Source: Blasia pusilla
Taxonomy: Eukaryota > Marchantiophyta > Marchantiopsida > Blasiales
Direction: 5' to 3'
NCBI GenBank assembly: GCA_050084515.1
Contig: CM114275.1
Coordinates: 24,986,001 to 25,050,000 of the forward strand
Length of the DNA: 64,000 nt
Below, piece after piece: positions 23,001 through 36,512 of this stretch. The notes below the pieces were generated by a model. The model did not search any database. It was not told where the DNA came from and saw nothing but the letters and a program-made list of their open reading frames with translations. How positions within the stretch are numbered: position 1 is the stretch's first letter; the number at the start of each line of letters is the position of its first letter. The translations under genes and the position numbers were made by a program.

Positions 23001-26000
23001 GTTGTGCTCATGATCGGGGGAGATCCGGGGTTACGAGTATTGCTAACCGGTTAAATTTGAGAATTTCCGATTGATCAAAAGTTGTCTGCGAAAACCGTAG
23101 GTCCGTTGTATTTCGTATCTCAAAATTGGTTCAAAATCCGGAATTACCGTTTCCGATTAGACATTCCCCGCGATGGACCGAGTCTCGCAAAAAAACTCCC
23201 CGAACCCTACTGGGATGTCTCAAAAAGTATATGTTTCAACGGAAAAGCCATCATTTGTGTGCCCATTAAGGGGTGTAAAAGTTAGGTCACCTGGAAGAAT
23301 AGGGTCTGGTCTAGGTTCGGATGTGTGCGTGTTTTTGCGTACTAAAAAATAAAGGAAGAAATGAAAATTTTGTCTTTTTTTTTAGGTGTCTTTTTTTATT
23401 TGCGAACACTTGTTTATTCGACATGACATGCGGCAAGTGGTCACGAAGAAAATATTTCACATGCTATGGGTAGCAAGAAAAAATTTGAATTTGTGTGTCA
23501 TTAATCTCTTCCCTTGCTCTTAATATTTTTATATACTAGCTTTTAACTTTTTAAATTTCCCATGCACGGCATGTGCACCTTACTAGCATAGCAGTGAGTC
23601 CATTACTATATTTCCTTTGGAAGGTTCCCATTTCCTATTCTATCGTTTTTGGGATAGAGAGGTGTGGATAGGCGTCCCAATTATCTTTGACACCCCCTAT
23701 CAATCCTTTTAAGGCCTTAAAAATCTATCCATATAATTATCTCCACAAGACCTCCTTATAAAGGCTTCTCCCAAATAGGAACTAAGGTGTGATGATCAAA
23801 CAATTTGGATCCTATCCTTAAAATGACTTGAAGCTGGTTGGAGTCGCCAAATGTTTATGGTGTTGTGAGATTTCTGGCGCCCAAAAATTTTGGGCGCAAG
23901 GGTTGCATCCTCACTTCCTTGCAAGTCTATTATGCTCAATACAAATCTACAATGAACAAAGCATGGAACTTTTCTTGGGGTTGTATGCCACCACAAGAGA
24001 ACTTTCATGGGAGGCAACTCTAAGGAACTTATCCTCTATGTACAAACAAGGTTCCCAACGACCTACCGGGCTAGAAATCAAACCAAGAATGATAAGAGAA
24101 TTTGGTTGACATAAGCCACAACCATATGCAGTTGAGCTACTTGTATTCTTCCGGAAACAGAAACAACATCAACTTTCAATTAATTACTTAGTTATTTACA
24201 TTAAGATGGAAGGAAAAGGAAAAAGTTTACACAAGTCCTTCACTCTTTCTCCTTTTTGAGACTTCACTCCCACAATATCATTTTCTCGCTTTTTTCCACT
24301 CTCTCCAAATGTTTTCAAGAGGTTCACCACACTTCCATTTTCTCTCCACTCTTTCTTTCTCCATTCACCCTTTTTTAGAGATGCCCATAGTTCTCTGCAC
24401 CCTCCCATTTGCTCTCCTTTTTTCATCTCTTTTCAAATTTTGTTTAGGGGCTCATCACGCACTTCCAACTTTTCTCCCTTTGTCTCATCTCTCCTAAATT
24501 TTTTGAGAAGGCTTACCATGCAAATTATTTATTCATTAGTGCATATTTTGTGTCTTTCCATTACTCTCTGATTATTTTTGAGAGGTTCAAACACCCAAAA
24601 AAATTTGATAAGTGCATATGGATTTTTAGGGTGGAAATATTCTTTTCCAAATATTTTTTTTGAATTTGAGATTCTAGAATGGATACCCTTTATTTAATAC
24701 CATCAAAATATTTAAATAAAGAATTGAGAGAACCTTACGTAATTAAGTCGCTCTCAATCGGAGATTTAGATCTAAGATATAGGATCCTCCTCTTTGATGG
24801 TCATATTCTCATCTCCTTTAATTTCATTGGTAGAGCAAATTCTTTGTTATGTTTTGTTTTGTGTCCTTGATACATTTAACCAAGGTCGATAGGGCTTACA
24901 AGATTTGCCATCAACCTCCATATCTTGAGTAGGGAAAACCCCAAATGTATCATACATTATTTCATATAAGCGGGAGTACTTTTGACCACATTTGGGATTT
25001 CTTAAGGAGACAATTGTTGAAAATCCTTCTCATTCATTATGACTTGGGCTTTTACAGTGTTGAGTGTTTAGAGATACTTTTGCATCACTTCAAGTCATCT
25101 TGTTCAAAGTGATCAAGTTTTGGGGATTCGAACACTCTTTTGTATGGAAAAGTCAATTATAGTACTTGTTTATTTTTGCATAGTTATTGGTGCACTTGTG
25201 GAAATGGCTGATGGGATAGTAAGTTTGCTAAGAGTTGAAAGAAGAGAGAGATTCATAGCCAAATTCAAAGTACAATGTGGATTTCTAATTTTTTTCGTGC
25301 TAAGGGTGGAATATTTTTTTCTCCTTGAACTACCATCGCATTAGAATTCCACATAATGTAGCCTCAATAATTAATATTTTTAATATGCCATGAATGTTAT
25401 CATAGATTCACATTTTCCATCGTTGGATGCCTTTGCCGCATACCCAAGTTGTGTTAATGACACTAGACTAATACTACTAAAAAATGGCACCAATATTGAG
25501 AAGTACATTATCAATGATGTGCATATCCCCTCTTTCCTTGGCTCTTGTTCCTTTCTCCAAGAGTAACGAGGAGAAAGGAGTGTTGGAACCACATTCATTA
25601 TCCCACATGGATGTGTGCATGTAGAAATAGCATTTAGATGACTCCAAGATTCTTGGTGCAATCTCAACCGAATTATTTATCACCCAAAGTTGGATATTGT
25701 TGCATCCTTCACAACATCATGATCGATAAGTGTGACCATGCTTGACATTGTGTAATCAATCTTACAAGTATATCAAGGCCTCTTCCATAGGGTTTCATTA
25801 CCTTCATCCTTAAAAATGAGCTTACAAATGATGGAGGATCCAAAAAAGATCGATCCTTATATCGATCATAAGTTTCCATGATTTCGATAAGGCTTGGGCT
25901 ATGATATCATCTAGAGAGCTCATGCACTCCTTTCTTATAAATCCATCACCAAAGCTTTTCCTCCTATAAGGATAGGCGGAGGGGGAGAACAAGCCCTACC

Positions 26001-28540
26001 ACCATATACCTTCTTTTTTTTATCCCTAAAAAAACATACCATAAGGTGGGAAATATGAATTAATAGAAATTTCAAAAGATATGCAGCTTAAAAAAAACAA
26101 AGAAAAATAAGTTTTAAAAAAGGAAATTCAATTGTACGAAAAAATCAAGCACAAAACAATAGATTATTACAACATTGGAAATTACCACAATTTGAATACT
26201 TACTTCTGAAAACACTAATAATCCACATAAACATAATATTTGGAGTATTGGTTATAAGTAAAACTAATCTTAATATCATCAATAGAGGGAAAATAAATGT
26301 ACAAACCATTTTCATACCAGTATCTTCCAGATTTATGTCTTAGCATCTTAGTAACCACTAAACAAGCTACCTTTAGTATGCTTCACTTTCCCACCTATCT
26401 TTTTTTGAAACTATTTTCAAGATATACTACCATGTAACTCATATTCTTCCATTGCCAAACTCATTGCATTAATCAAAATATTTGAACGGTTTGGTGGCCG
26501 CTTTTCAAACTTCATATTAAGAATTTGAATGAAAGTTGGAAGTCAAGAATGAGAACTCGAGTGTTACTCTCATTCAATCTTATTTCCCTAGAAGAACTTG
26601 ACAATTTTCATGAGTGAGTAGGATTCAAAAAAAAATTGAGTGTGAAAAACAACTAAGTATTGTATTCCACTCTTTTGCAAGGTTGCATGTGGACAAAATC
26701 CGTGTCCTTGGACTTATGTCTGCCCTATGGAAGGACTTGTCCATATGGGTCCCACCTTTTGCTTCTTTCTCATTCCCCTTACTTGCCTTCGTGTTCCATA
26801 CTCCCCAATTTCTTCCTCCCTCCACCTCCACTCCCTCCTCCCTCATTTCCCCTCTCATCCTTGCCTTGCCTTCCATCATGGACTAAAAGTGTGGATCCCA
26901 CCTCTTGAAACCCATGTCCAGACTTGTCTGTCCATGTCCGTCCTAAGGAAGGACTTGTCTCTTTTTCTGCAACCATGCTCTTTTGACATCATTTTCTTAG
27001 AAGATTATAAAAAATTAGAAGTTATGGGAGTTGACTCTTATTTAGTTCAATCTTTTGGGTATTATTTTAGAAAGACTTTGGTTCAATCTTTATGATAATT
27101 TTTTCTCACCTTGGAATCAGCCGGAACTACTCATCCACAACGCATCACATTACCTCCTTTGACCATTGGCGCTATAGAAGATTTAAGAGAGCCAATCATA
27201 GAACGGACAACAAAGTATTAGTAGTGGCTCCATCGAGTTTGTCACAATTGAGAGAACCTCAAAAAAACTTTCAAATAATTAGGGTCAACATATGAGAACA
27301 TTAATATAAAGTTCCATTCAATAGTTTGCAATTAGAATTAAGTCAACTTGTATTTCTGCAACTATTTGGATAGTGTGAAATTGAAGTGACAATCACTTTA
27401 CATCTCATTATTTTATATTTCATGTAGTAATAACACATGTTGATAGTAGGAATTTAAGGTATGAAGTTCATCCCAAAGAATTTTTCAAGGGCTAATAAGC
27501 CTTCTCAACTCGTAGAGACACATAGAGCAAGAGAACTATTATGCTTGCTTAACGGACCTGATCCTACAACTAAAATTTTGAGAGACCGCCCAAATTTTCC
27601 TAATTTCAGAATATTTCATAAACACAATACAACATAAAATAAGATACCAACTTAATATTAACACCATAGAAAATCACGGGAAAAGGAGCAAGCTTCTCAC
27701 TTAGATCATTCTACCTATAATTACCTTTAGCTCTATTTGAATAGCCTATTAAAACAACAAACAAAGAATTGACAAAAAACTTGGGAGTTTGCTTTTCTTG
27801 CTTTACCATAACATTTTGGCTTGAAATTCTCGATCCCAAATTTCTTGCATGTGCATATTTTCTACAATTCTAACTTGGCATAAAAGTTCTTGGTGATGTT
27901 TTCTTTTAGAGTTTTGTAATTTTCTTGTGCATCATGCTTGTGAATGAGGTAAGAAAATAGAGATTGATATTTAGCTCTATCCCCAATCTATTGAAACTCT
28001 CTAACACATCATGCTTATAGGTAAGTGAATGGAAATTTTGTGCCCTTAATGAGGAAACCTATCTTAAATTTCTTGCACTAATTTGTGGCGAGTTCATCCT
28101 ATTTCAATTGATTATCATGTTACGTTCATAACTCGATAATTTCAAAAAATTCCAAGAAAATTCGTATTCGTTGTGCCTATGTTGACAAGATGCTCTGCTA
28201 AGTTGAGCAAGGTGATTTTAAGATCATGTCACCAATAAATATGTCTTTGGATCATTGGACTATTGGATCCTCTACATATTTAGGGATGTTATGGATTCAA
28301 ATTTATAGAGTGCGAAAAATGTAATAAAGAAAGAAAATTGTTCTTTTCAAAAAAATTGTTATCTAGTGGTACTTAGTATATTTGGTATGGAAGTCCTCTT
28401 GTCAATGAATGACGTTGGTATAGCCACATTCTTAGATACTAATCCTAGCTCGGGCACTTGTAGCTTGTAGTCAATGCTCATTATTTTCATTTATGAGAGG
28501 TTCATTTTCATGGAGTATGTTTCTTTAATCAAATCAAGTC
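23000..28540. other. Long AT-rich stretch without recognised genes
   Basis: Frames here are short, scattered on all six frames and lack recognisable domains. The Pro/Ser-rich and Gly/Glu-rich frames at 26.6-26.98 kb are opposite readings of one pyrimidine-rich tract. I see no LTRs, splice chains or RNA genes. Confidence 0.6.
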
Positions 28541-28544
28541 ATGG

Positions 28545-29135
28545 GTAGGGGCGCGCCCCCTTCTCCAGGCTTTCCGTATCGCACCACTTACCTATACCAC
28601 AGCGATGCGGTTCCGCTTGGGCCTCCCCCAACCATCAGTGGTTGGTTCGACACATTGCGAGTGTCGCCGGAGCCTGGATCCACTTGGTGTGCATTTGGCA
28701 CGCTGTCCAGTTGGGGGTGAGAGGATAGCCACTCACGATGCAAAGGCGGGATATCATGTTCAGTATTGCTCGAGAGTGGCTTCCATGTGTGCGAGAGAGA
28801 GGCACTACTCCATGCGGGATTCCCTCATTCGTGCCGATCTCTACATGACACGTGAGGCTGAGGTGGTTGTGGCGGACGTGGTAGTCACAGATCCTACGCG
28901 GGAGGCAGTGCGAGCCCAAGTGGTGGCCCAAGGGCGAATGCTACAAGGAGCGGCGGCGGCGGCGGCGGCGGCGAAGAAGACACATATCTACAGTCGACTA
29001 CACGAGGGACACATCTTCATCCCCCTGGCCATAGAGATGTATGGGGCTATGGGGAGAGGTTCGACTCGTTCTTACGGATCGCCCATCATCTCCACTCGAG
29101 AAATGGGTTGTCCTTAGCTACTGCGATTGTCAGAT
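28545..29135 (+). pseudogene. LINE-type retrotransposon ORF, C-terminal fragment
   Basis: A 5'-truncated non-LTR element. The frame opens upstream of the ATG at 28605 (LLQAFRIAPLTYTTAMRF is in frame). It carries a C-terminal finger, CECRRSLDPLGVHLARC, followed by VVVADVVVTDPT. That arrangement resembles the zinc-knuckle and restriction-like nuclease region of some plant and algal retroelement polymerases. A run of eight Ala codons precedes KKTHIYSR and FIPLAIEMYGAMG. The best protein then moves to another frame near 29,050, so one frameshift is likely, with a stop near 29,133. The nuclease assignment is inferred from overall similarity. Confidence 0.65.
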
Positions 29136-29410
29136 TGTAGGCGGCGGGTCTCCATAGCGTTGCGGCGTGCCCAGGCTAATGGGATTTTGCGGCGGGCTCA
29201 GCCGTGGGAGACGCCGGCGCTAGAGGCCCACTTAGTAGTAGTCATAGCTCTCTTGTTGTTGCTGATATTGTCTCTGCTGTTGGTGAGTTTCGTCGTTAGG
29301 GGGGGGAATGCCCCCTTCTTCCTTTTCTGGTCGTGTTGTGGCCTTCAGGTTTTGACTCTTTGAGTCCCCCTCTTTTGTACTCCCGATGGGTTTTCCATCA
29401 CTCGTTTTTA
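29136..29410 (+). mobile_element. LINE 3' untranslated tail
   Basis: This segment (CTAGAGGCCCACTTAGTAGTA, GTCGTTAGG, GTCCCCCTCTTTTGTA, GATGGGTTTTCC) recurs in diverged form at 41786-41990, as expected for 3' ends of a 5'-truncating LINE family. A 78-aa open frame inside it is not a gene. Confidence 0.6.
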
Positions 29411-30300
29411 TCGAAGTGCATCTTTCTTCCAGGAAATCAAATCTTTCATGTCTTTATAGGTTATAGACTTTAGGGTAGTGTTCATTGATATTTCTCAAAA
29501 GTAGGGTGTCATGTGCGAAGGGCGATTCATACACTACATATACCATTGATGGTTCCTTTAAGGATTTCCATTTTGATTTTTTTTTAAAGATTTATCTTAT
29601 ACTATGAGGAAGGTTGGCATGGAAATAATTGACTTTAATATTATGGATTTGATGGCAAATACCAAGAAAAAGATCCGCTTTCATAGGTAACATTATAGTG
29701 GACATATAATAATACCCTCCTTACCTCTCGTGATTATGGATTCATGGATTACATAATTCATGTTTTGCGTAATGTGAGAGATTTTCTTAAGCCCTCAATT
29801 TCTTTGAACTTTTTACCAAATGTATTAAGAATTTTCAAAAAATTCAAAATGTATGCTTATGATTAAGCTTTCTTAATTTTTCGGTGATGCTACCTTTGGG
29901 GGATCAAACTATTGTATATTTATTCTCTACCATAAAACTATTACTTGGACTATGGGAAATTTTTTATCCTTAAGAAGATATTAAATTATATTAGGAAGAA
30001 ATTTCAATAAGTTATTTAGTACCCGTTGAAACGAAAACTTCCTTAGGCTGTTAATTACTTTAAAAACTTAGGCTTAGGAATGCTCTATAGATACTTTTAA
30101 AATTTTAATTCTAGTATTAGTTTTGAATATAGAAATTCAAATTTTATGTATTATTTTTTCCTCAAAATTTCAAGGTTTTAGTTTTACTTCAAAAATATTT
30201 TACTTAAGATATTAATCTCATATAACCCTAAACCAATTCACATGCCAATAGGACGGTGCATGCATTCATTCCTTTGAAACGTTTATACTCCAAATAATTA
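29411..30300. other. AT-rich non-coding stretch
   Basis: Very AT-rich with no open frame of note. It forms the left border of the GC-richer genic island. Confidence 0.6.
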
Positions 30301-30879
30301 TTTTACAAATCGCCACTGTAAACACGATATTAAGGTCCCTTCATGTGCATTGCACGGACTTGGGCACTTAGTAGTCCTCTTTTATTCCCGCACTGAATTT
30401 TCTCGGAGAGTAGGAAGTCCGCAGGGGAGCAAGAGAGAGCGCACTCGTTTCGGTTTCCAAGAAATTGACATACACATTTAGACTGAGAAAGGTGGTGCAG
30501 GAGATGTTGTGTAGCGAAAGGTCTGTCGGTGAGTACACAATAGTGTACAGGAATGATGGCGGAAGTTGCCGAGACGTTACGATGCTTTGATACCAGAAAT
30601 GGTACTGTGTGTTGAATAAAAGATCGGCACATGGAGTACTATAGTCGATGCCCTCCGGAAATCGCTGTCTAGATCTGCTTCTTTCAACTCCTTAGAATCT
30701 AGCACAATCCTCTACGGCATGTGGAGTGCGAAGGGTGTGCCTACTCAGTCGGATGAGCAGCTTTTAGATCCGTGACACAGTTTCGGAATCAGGCGAAGGC
30801 ATTGTTGAAAAGGTAGGGATTCTTACGAGCGACATGAAACGAGGTCGGACGTTTAGACTCCGGTCCTGGGGAGAAAGCG

Positions 30880-31248
30880 ATGAAGGCACACTTTCATATT
30901 ACTATTCTCAAGGCACTAGTCCCCTTATCTGCGATGAATCTCATCGATATCAGGATTCTGAGCACAGACGTGGGGCACCCGATTATGCAGGCTCATACAT
31001 GGATCATAGATAAGCCCTTGAGCAGCAAAGTCAACTCGCACAATTCACCGCCAATTCCTGCAGACGTGTTGGAACTTGGAAGTTGGAAGATAACGAACCA
31101 AACGGAATTGCATGACGCCTTTCAAGAGTGTTCCGATGACGTTCACAGTAAGCTCATCAGGCGTAAATTATGGTGCGAATTCCGGAGACTAACGAAAGAA
31201 TATGTAGACCCTGAAGCCTTCCAAATTTCCCTAGGGGTGGTGAAGTAA
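30880..31248 (+). CDS. Hypothetical 122-aa open frame
   Basis: Starts at the ATG at 30880 and ends at TAA 31246. Composition fits a soluble protein, with a stretch of charged residues in the last third (SKLIRRKLWCEFRRLTKEYV). It lies upstream of and in the same direction as the GRDP-like gene, inside the GC-richer island. No domain is recognised. It could be an upstream exon of another gene or chance. Confidence 0.28.
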   Translation: MKAHFHITILKALVPLSAMNLIDIRILSTDVGHPIMQAHTWIIDKPLSSKVNSHNSPPIPADVLELGSWKITNQTELHDAFQECSDDVHSKLIRRKLWCEFRRLTKEYVDPEAFQISLGVVK

Positions 31249-31452
31249 AGTGGACATCGCATCGATCATAGCAAGTTTGGAAGGGAGGATTCACTGTGCA
31301 TACCGTGGGTTTCCGATTCCAATATGAATATACTAGTGCCCTGTTCACGAAGGGTCAATTGAACAAGCCATCATTTTATCTGGAAACCTAGAGATACAGG
31401 ATCTTTAGAAAGGAGGCATTGAAGCCTGTCGAGCAACTGGCTCTAGCAAGAT

Positions 31453-31885
31453 GTGAAAGACGAGAGCTTATTTGCGGCTGCGTATGTGGGCGGGCCCGGT
31501 GGTACCCCACAGGAGCGGCTTTTGCGGTCTCTTTTGGTTCGCGCCGCTGCACGATCCCTCAATGGCACCTTGGTGGTAACGATGACAGTGCTCATAGTAC
31601 CACTACAGCAATTGGAGGAGCTCTTCTTGAGGAAACCCGACGATATTAGCCAAGCCTTGCATGTAGTTAGCTGCGACTCCGACGCTTTGCTCCACAGTGT
31701 GTCGTATGCATCTTTGGTCCTCCGTAACAGATGTCAAAGTTAGGACTGAAGCTAGATGCGTCGGGAAAATCTATATTCGAATTCGATGCTCGGAAAGAGG
31801 ATTTGACGAACACATGTTCAAAATGTTACTGGACAAGCGCTACGAAGATTCAAAGTCGCTTGTGGTTGTACTAGAGAGGCTTTGA
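31453..31885 (+). CDS. Two overlapping hypothetical frames (96 and 62 aa)
   Basis: Frames 31453-31743 and 31697-31885 overlap in different phases. Together they read like a conserved-looking protein broken by a frameshift or small intron: the first ends in SDALLHSVSYASLVLRN, and the second continues with TDVKVRTEARCVGKIYIRIR. I do not recognise a family. A decayed gene just upstream of the GRDP-like gene is possible. Confidence 0.25.
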
Positions 31886-32492
31886 ACTGGTGAGTTCGAT
31901 GTCTTGGATGCCACACAAGCACGGTCTTTAGTTATTTGAGTTTCTTCGCTCGGGTTGGAACCGCAGTGAACGTGAATATGGAGAGTGCTAGTGTTTATCT
32001 GGCTTTGATTGCTGTTCTTTTGTAGATTTGCCAGATCTGTGCATTGAGTTAATTCTATGAGTAGTATATGCCTCGAGGAACTGTGCCAGTAAGAGTTTCT
32101 ATCAGCGACTCATTACATGTTAAGTACATTTTATGAGCCTCGTAGGTATTCTGCGTCCACCCCGCTGGTGAAATTGACAAATGCTGCTTGATGAGTCTCG
32201 ACACATGGAGTTTCTTATATTTTGCATCTACTCAATTCGAAGTTCAATTTTTTATCTGTGTACGACTTCATTCATGGCTGGACGTTGGCGGATTCTGTCT
32301 TTGAAATTCCTTTAAATTGCAGTTCATTCAGCAGGCGTATAGGGGCACCTATAGATCGGCTTGTACTCAAATGTGTGAAGTTTGGATAGGCTTCAACCAT
32401 GACACAAACTTGAAGACTAACAACAAAGACTGGTTGCAGCTTTCCCTGATACGAATAATTTATCAGGTAGCGGAGGCTGCTGAGGCTTCCCG

Positions 32493-35400
32493 ATGCAGAA
32501 TTTAGGCCGCACACGGGCTGAGCCCGATCCCGATCGAGAATGGCAGGAAGCGCAGCAAATAAAAATTAGTGCAGACTTGATTTCAGCGGCGAAAATTCAG
32601 CTCTCATTCCTCGCTACGGTGGACAAAAGCCCCTGCTTGTATACGGATATTGATGCCATCTCCCGAGCCACTGAAAGGTATGACTGATCCCATCACCATG
32701 ACTGGCGGAAAATTGTTCAAGTAGGACATTCTCAGCCACTCTCGCATGGAACACGCAGAAATGTTTTATGATCGTCCTACCTTGCTGGTACATCCCACTA
32801 GTTCTAGCACGGGCTGCGGAAAAATGCTTTCGAGATTAGAATGTTTCTTCTGCGTGCCGATGCGAATTCTAGAACTGATTCAAGTGGCAACGGCTCCAGT
32901 TCTTTCGATTGCCATTATTTTTTTGAGTCGAACCGCTTTGCAGTCAAATGCGTTTCCTCCAACATGAATGCCTCCGTGGATCTGTCATGGAGCTGTCTGG
33001 ATTTGTAGAGTTTCGATTGATCATCAAGTGTTCACTTCGGCAGGTTCGGTCTTGTCGCATTGATCCTGGTTAGATGCAGAGATGGATATCCAGCGAACTC
33101 GATGGTAGACAAATGATACAAGGTCTTAAGAGATTCTTTACTTGGTTTGGTATCGGACTCAATTGACTCGAACAAAAGAGATGCACATAAAGCTTTCCCT
33201 GGTCTAAGAAATTGAACAGGCTCGATGTTCCACTGCACTCGTTTTGTCATTTCCTGAAGTTTCGATGGAAACGACATTATCAGCCCACACGGGTGCGGTC
33301 AAAGCAAACCGGAACACTCGTGGAACCTAGCATTTTCACTCGCGGTTTTATACAAGTGCACAAAATCTGACCACATTAAGTCGAGACGGGACTCTAAATC
33401 TCGGATTTTCCTCTTCACTGCACTGATATGATTGCGCTATTAATGGATAGGTACGAGAATTACTGGCTTCCCCTGGTTGCAAGGCATCCAAATGAGCGAA
33501 CATCAAATGGGTACCCTCTCGTGCCTCCGCTTGATTGTGCTTGGATTTGGCACTTGCACCAACTGAATCCAGTAAGCTCAAGTCACTTACTATTCGTCCA
33601 ATTTTCGCAAACTTGCATTCGTCTTGGAAAGCTCTTGTTTCCCACAGATTTTAAGCTGTTATTTCTCGCAGCTTTTTAAAAAAAATTCTGACCCGAGGAT
33701 GCAATTTGCCTCCTATTTCCTCTTACAGGTCCAATATGCTAGAGACTGTCAAGAACTGTTCGGCAAAGTCATCAATTCTCCGATGGTTAATTTCGAGAAT
33801 AGGGCGCTTGCCACAACAGAAACTGAAGATATTTGGATGAATCATTATCCTAATGAACCTTACTGTCTTGATATGAATACCTTCGACAACCAACAAACTG
33901 GTCAAGATTCTCCGTCACAATTCTCAGTCTCAAGTCTGCAGCAAAAGCAGAGACCAGTGTTCAGATTACCCAGAATATTGGCTTATGATTTTGTGAGGGC
34001 AGCTATGAGACAACAGTCCTTCTATTACCAAGTATGGTTCTCCCTCACCTCTCCATAGTTTAGTCGATTTGGATATCTGTCCGTTGGACTGGTTAGTATC
34101 CGGTGCAGTTTCCCGCCTTCGAGGTGATGTTCCGGGGAAAGTTTTTCTAAGTCATTCAGCACAGGAGAATCCGAAATGTATTCAGTTCAAGGATGCTTCC
34201 CAAGACGGATGCCTTCTGAAATCCGGATAACTGAACGTCTAGTTTCCAGAGGTGCAAGGTTTTGTAGTTATTACTGAATCAGGCACGTTTGGTTCGTGCA
34301 GGTGTCTCGGCCCTACATGTCTGATACTCGCTTTTTGTTCGCGGCGGAAATGAGATACAAAGCGTTTCTACATCTCGCTGCATACAATGCCAAGAAGGCG
34401 GCAGCAGACAGAATTTTTCTTGTGCCGACCTATGACATCGACCTATTATGGCATGCGCATATGCGCTGCCCTTCGGCTTACGTGTATGATACTGAACAAC
34501 TTTTGGGATTCCTATTTCAGCATGACGATTCTGACACGGACAGGAAACAAGGAAAGAAGCTTGACACGGGATTCAAAAGGACTTATGAATTTTGGGACAG
34601 TATCTATGGCGTTGAGTACGTCAAAGCAGGAGTTCTTTATCGGGGTCTCGTCCCCAAGTTAGGACCTTCGCCACCAAGTGCAAGGAGGTTCTGTGGCAGC
34701 GGATTCCTGTATGAAAGGAAAGGGACTGAAGTGCCGGCGCACTTCAGTCTCCAGGATCATCTGAAGAAACGTGTGTTTTCTGAGGTAAGCAAATTCAACT
34801 CGAAGTCAGCAAGCAGCTCATAAATCATGCATGAAGTCAAACGAATTGTACTGTCAGTGATGATGATCCTAGAGAACGATTCCTGGAAATCTTAGTTTTC
34901 ATTCTATGTCGTACCAAAACGCATTCCTTATTCCTCAAAAGTGATTTTTTCCTCCTGCACAATTAACTGGAGTACAGCAAGCGGTGAAGTTCCTCGATGC
35001 CTCAAGCTTATGATCTTGGTCGATCCAATTGTCTTCATAATCCCAGTTCAAGATGAGTACTACGGCTTTCAAGACCTCCAACGACTCTTGAGTTTCTACT
35101 TTCCCTGTAATGAGACCTACCATTGTTGTTGTAGGTCCGTGTCGCCGTTCTGGGTGTCAAGAACATGAAGAGCAATTACCGGGATCTTCGGCTTTTCTTG
35201 AGTCTACACAAAAACAGCAGTTCTTCTTTCACGTTTCGAGCTTTTGATCGCTACAGCACTTCTCCCACTTTGCGGAGAGGCGCGACAAAATTTGAAGAGG
35301 TTACCTGGACATTCCAATCAGAACTACCTGCCACTGAAGCTTTGAATGTCTACGTTGATCTGACCAGAGAACGTAACGTGTTCTGCGCTCGTGAGCGCAA

Positions 35401-35706
35401 GTATTTCAAACACACTTTCGTCTTGAACTGGTCGGAAGTACTGAAGTCCCCGACCTTTCTAACGGATCGGTATTATCCGATCATGAAGTCTCCCGATCCT
35501 GGAGCTCCTGCCGTACGCCTGGCCGTGTCTGCCACTCCAACAATCGTAGGAAGTCACCTCCTGCGCACTATGCCGGAGCCTACCGATAATTTGGGAAATG
35601 CAGTGACAGACTCGAAGATCGAGCGGCAGAAGTATCAGCAAGGACCATGGTTGGCACGCTCTGTATACGATCATAATGGGAGTGTGGTGTACGTCATCCG
35701 TGTCAA
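32493..35706 (+). CDS. GRDP-like protein (DUF1399), N-terminal exons
   Basis: This is a plant glycine-rich-domain-containing protein; members in Arabidopsis are linked to development and stress responses. Proposed exons are 32493-32677, 33451-33571, 33729-34031, 34302-34784 and 35135-35706, all with GT-AG borders and consistent phases through the fifth. The start ATG at 32493 gives an N-terminus that aligns well with the family (REWQEAQQIKISADLISAAK). Two W-H-x-H blocks typical of DUF1399 are present: WIWHLHQLNP in exon 2 and IDLLWHAHMRCP in exon 4. Exon 5 resembles the middle beta-rich part. The last donor (35707) is uncertain because the frame would otherwise stop at 35708-35710. Confidence 0.85.
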
Positions 35707-36512
35707 GTGAGCCATTCAACCTGTACACATTTTACCAGTCCTCATGCCGATATTCAATATTCATGTTAGAAAGGGAATGCAGTCTCCGTACCCCAGTACG
35801 TTGCTTCATTTAGAATTCAATATGGTAGCCGAGATTAACAATGGAACTTTATCTGTCAACACTAAGGAGGCTTCGATTACTTAATTCATCGTTCACCATG
35901 AGTTACGTTTTTTAATCTTCGGCTTCAGATTTTAGGTGACCAGCTGGAATTACTGACTTTTTTCGATCAAGAAACAAGTGATTCACACGATTCCTTACAT
36001 GATAAACTTCAGAGATAAACTTGAAGCTGGGCAACAACAATCTCCTATTTCTGCGGAGGATACTAGGTCGGTGTACGTACACAAGGGGGGGTGGACCACA
36101 CATAAGGGCCCTCGGTATACTACCAGTGTTCCCGGTAAGAGCATGTAATATTAGGATAAGCGTATCTATTGTTCGGACTGTGAGATTTGGAGTTGCTCTG
36201 GTTCTCGATTTCGTTTCATACACGACAGTTCATCGGCCTCTCGGATGTGGATTTTTTTCATTCCTGAGTAGTAGCGAACATCTAACCAAGCATGATCATA
36301 CATTTCACGCTGGCCGGATTCGTCTAAGACCTTGAGGAAGGTGGAAATGAGGGAGTAATCCAGGTACAAGTGAAAAATGACTGCCAATGAGAAGCTCACG
36401 ATAAAATATGCACTCATTCATGATTCCTAAAGTAGATCCCGAACGAGTATGGAGTTTATTTTCACTTTGTTTACTACTGATGCTAACTCTATTCAATCTT
36501 ATCCTGGCTCAG

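Noticed and set aside
26614-26976. Pro/Ser-rich and Gly/Glu-rich frames
   Set aside because: Opposite-strand readings of one pyrimidine-rich tract.
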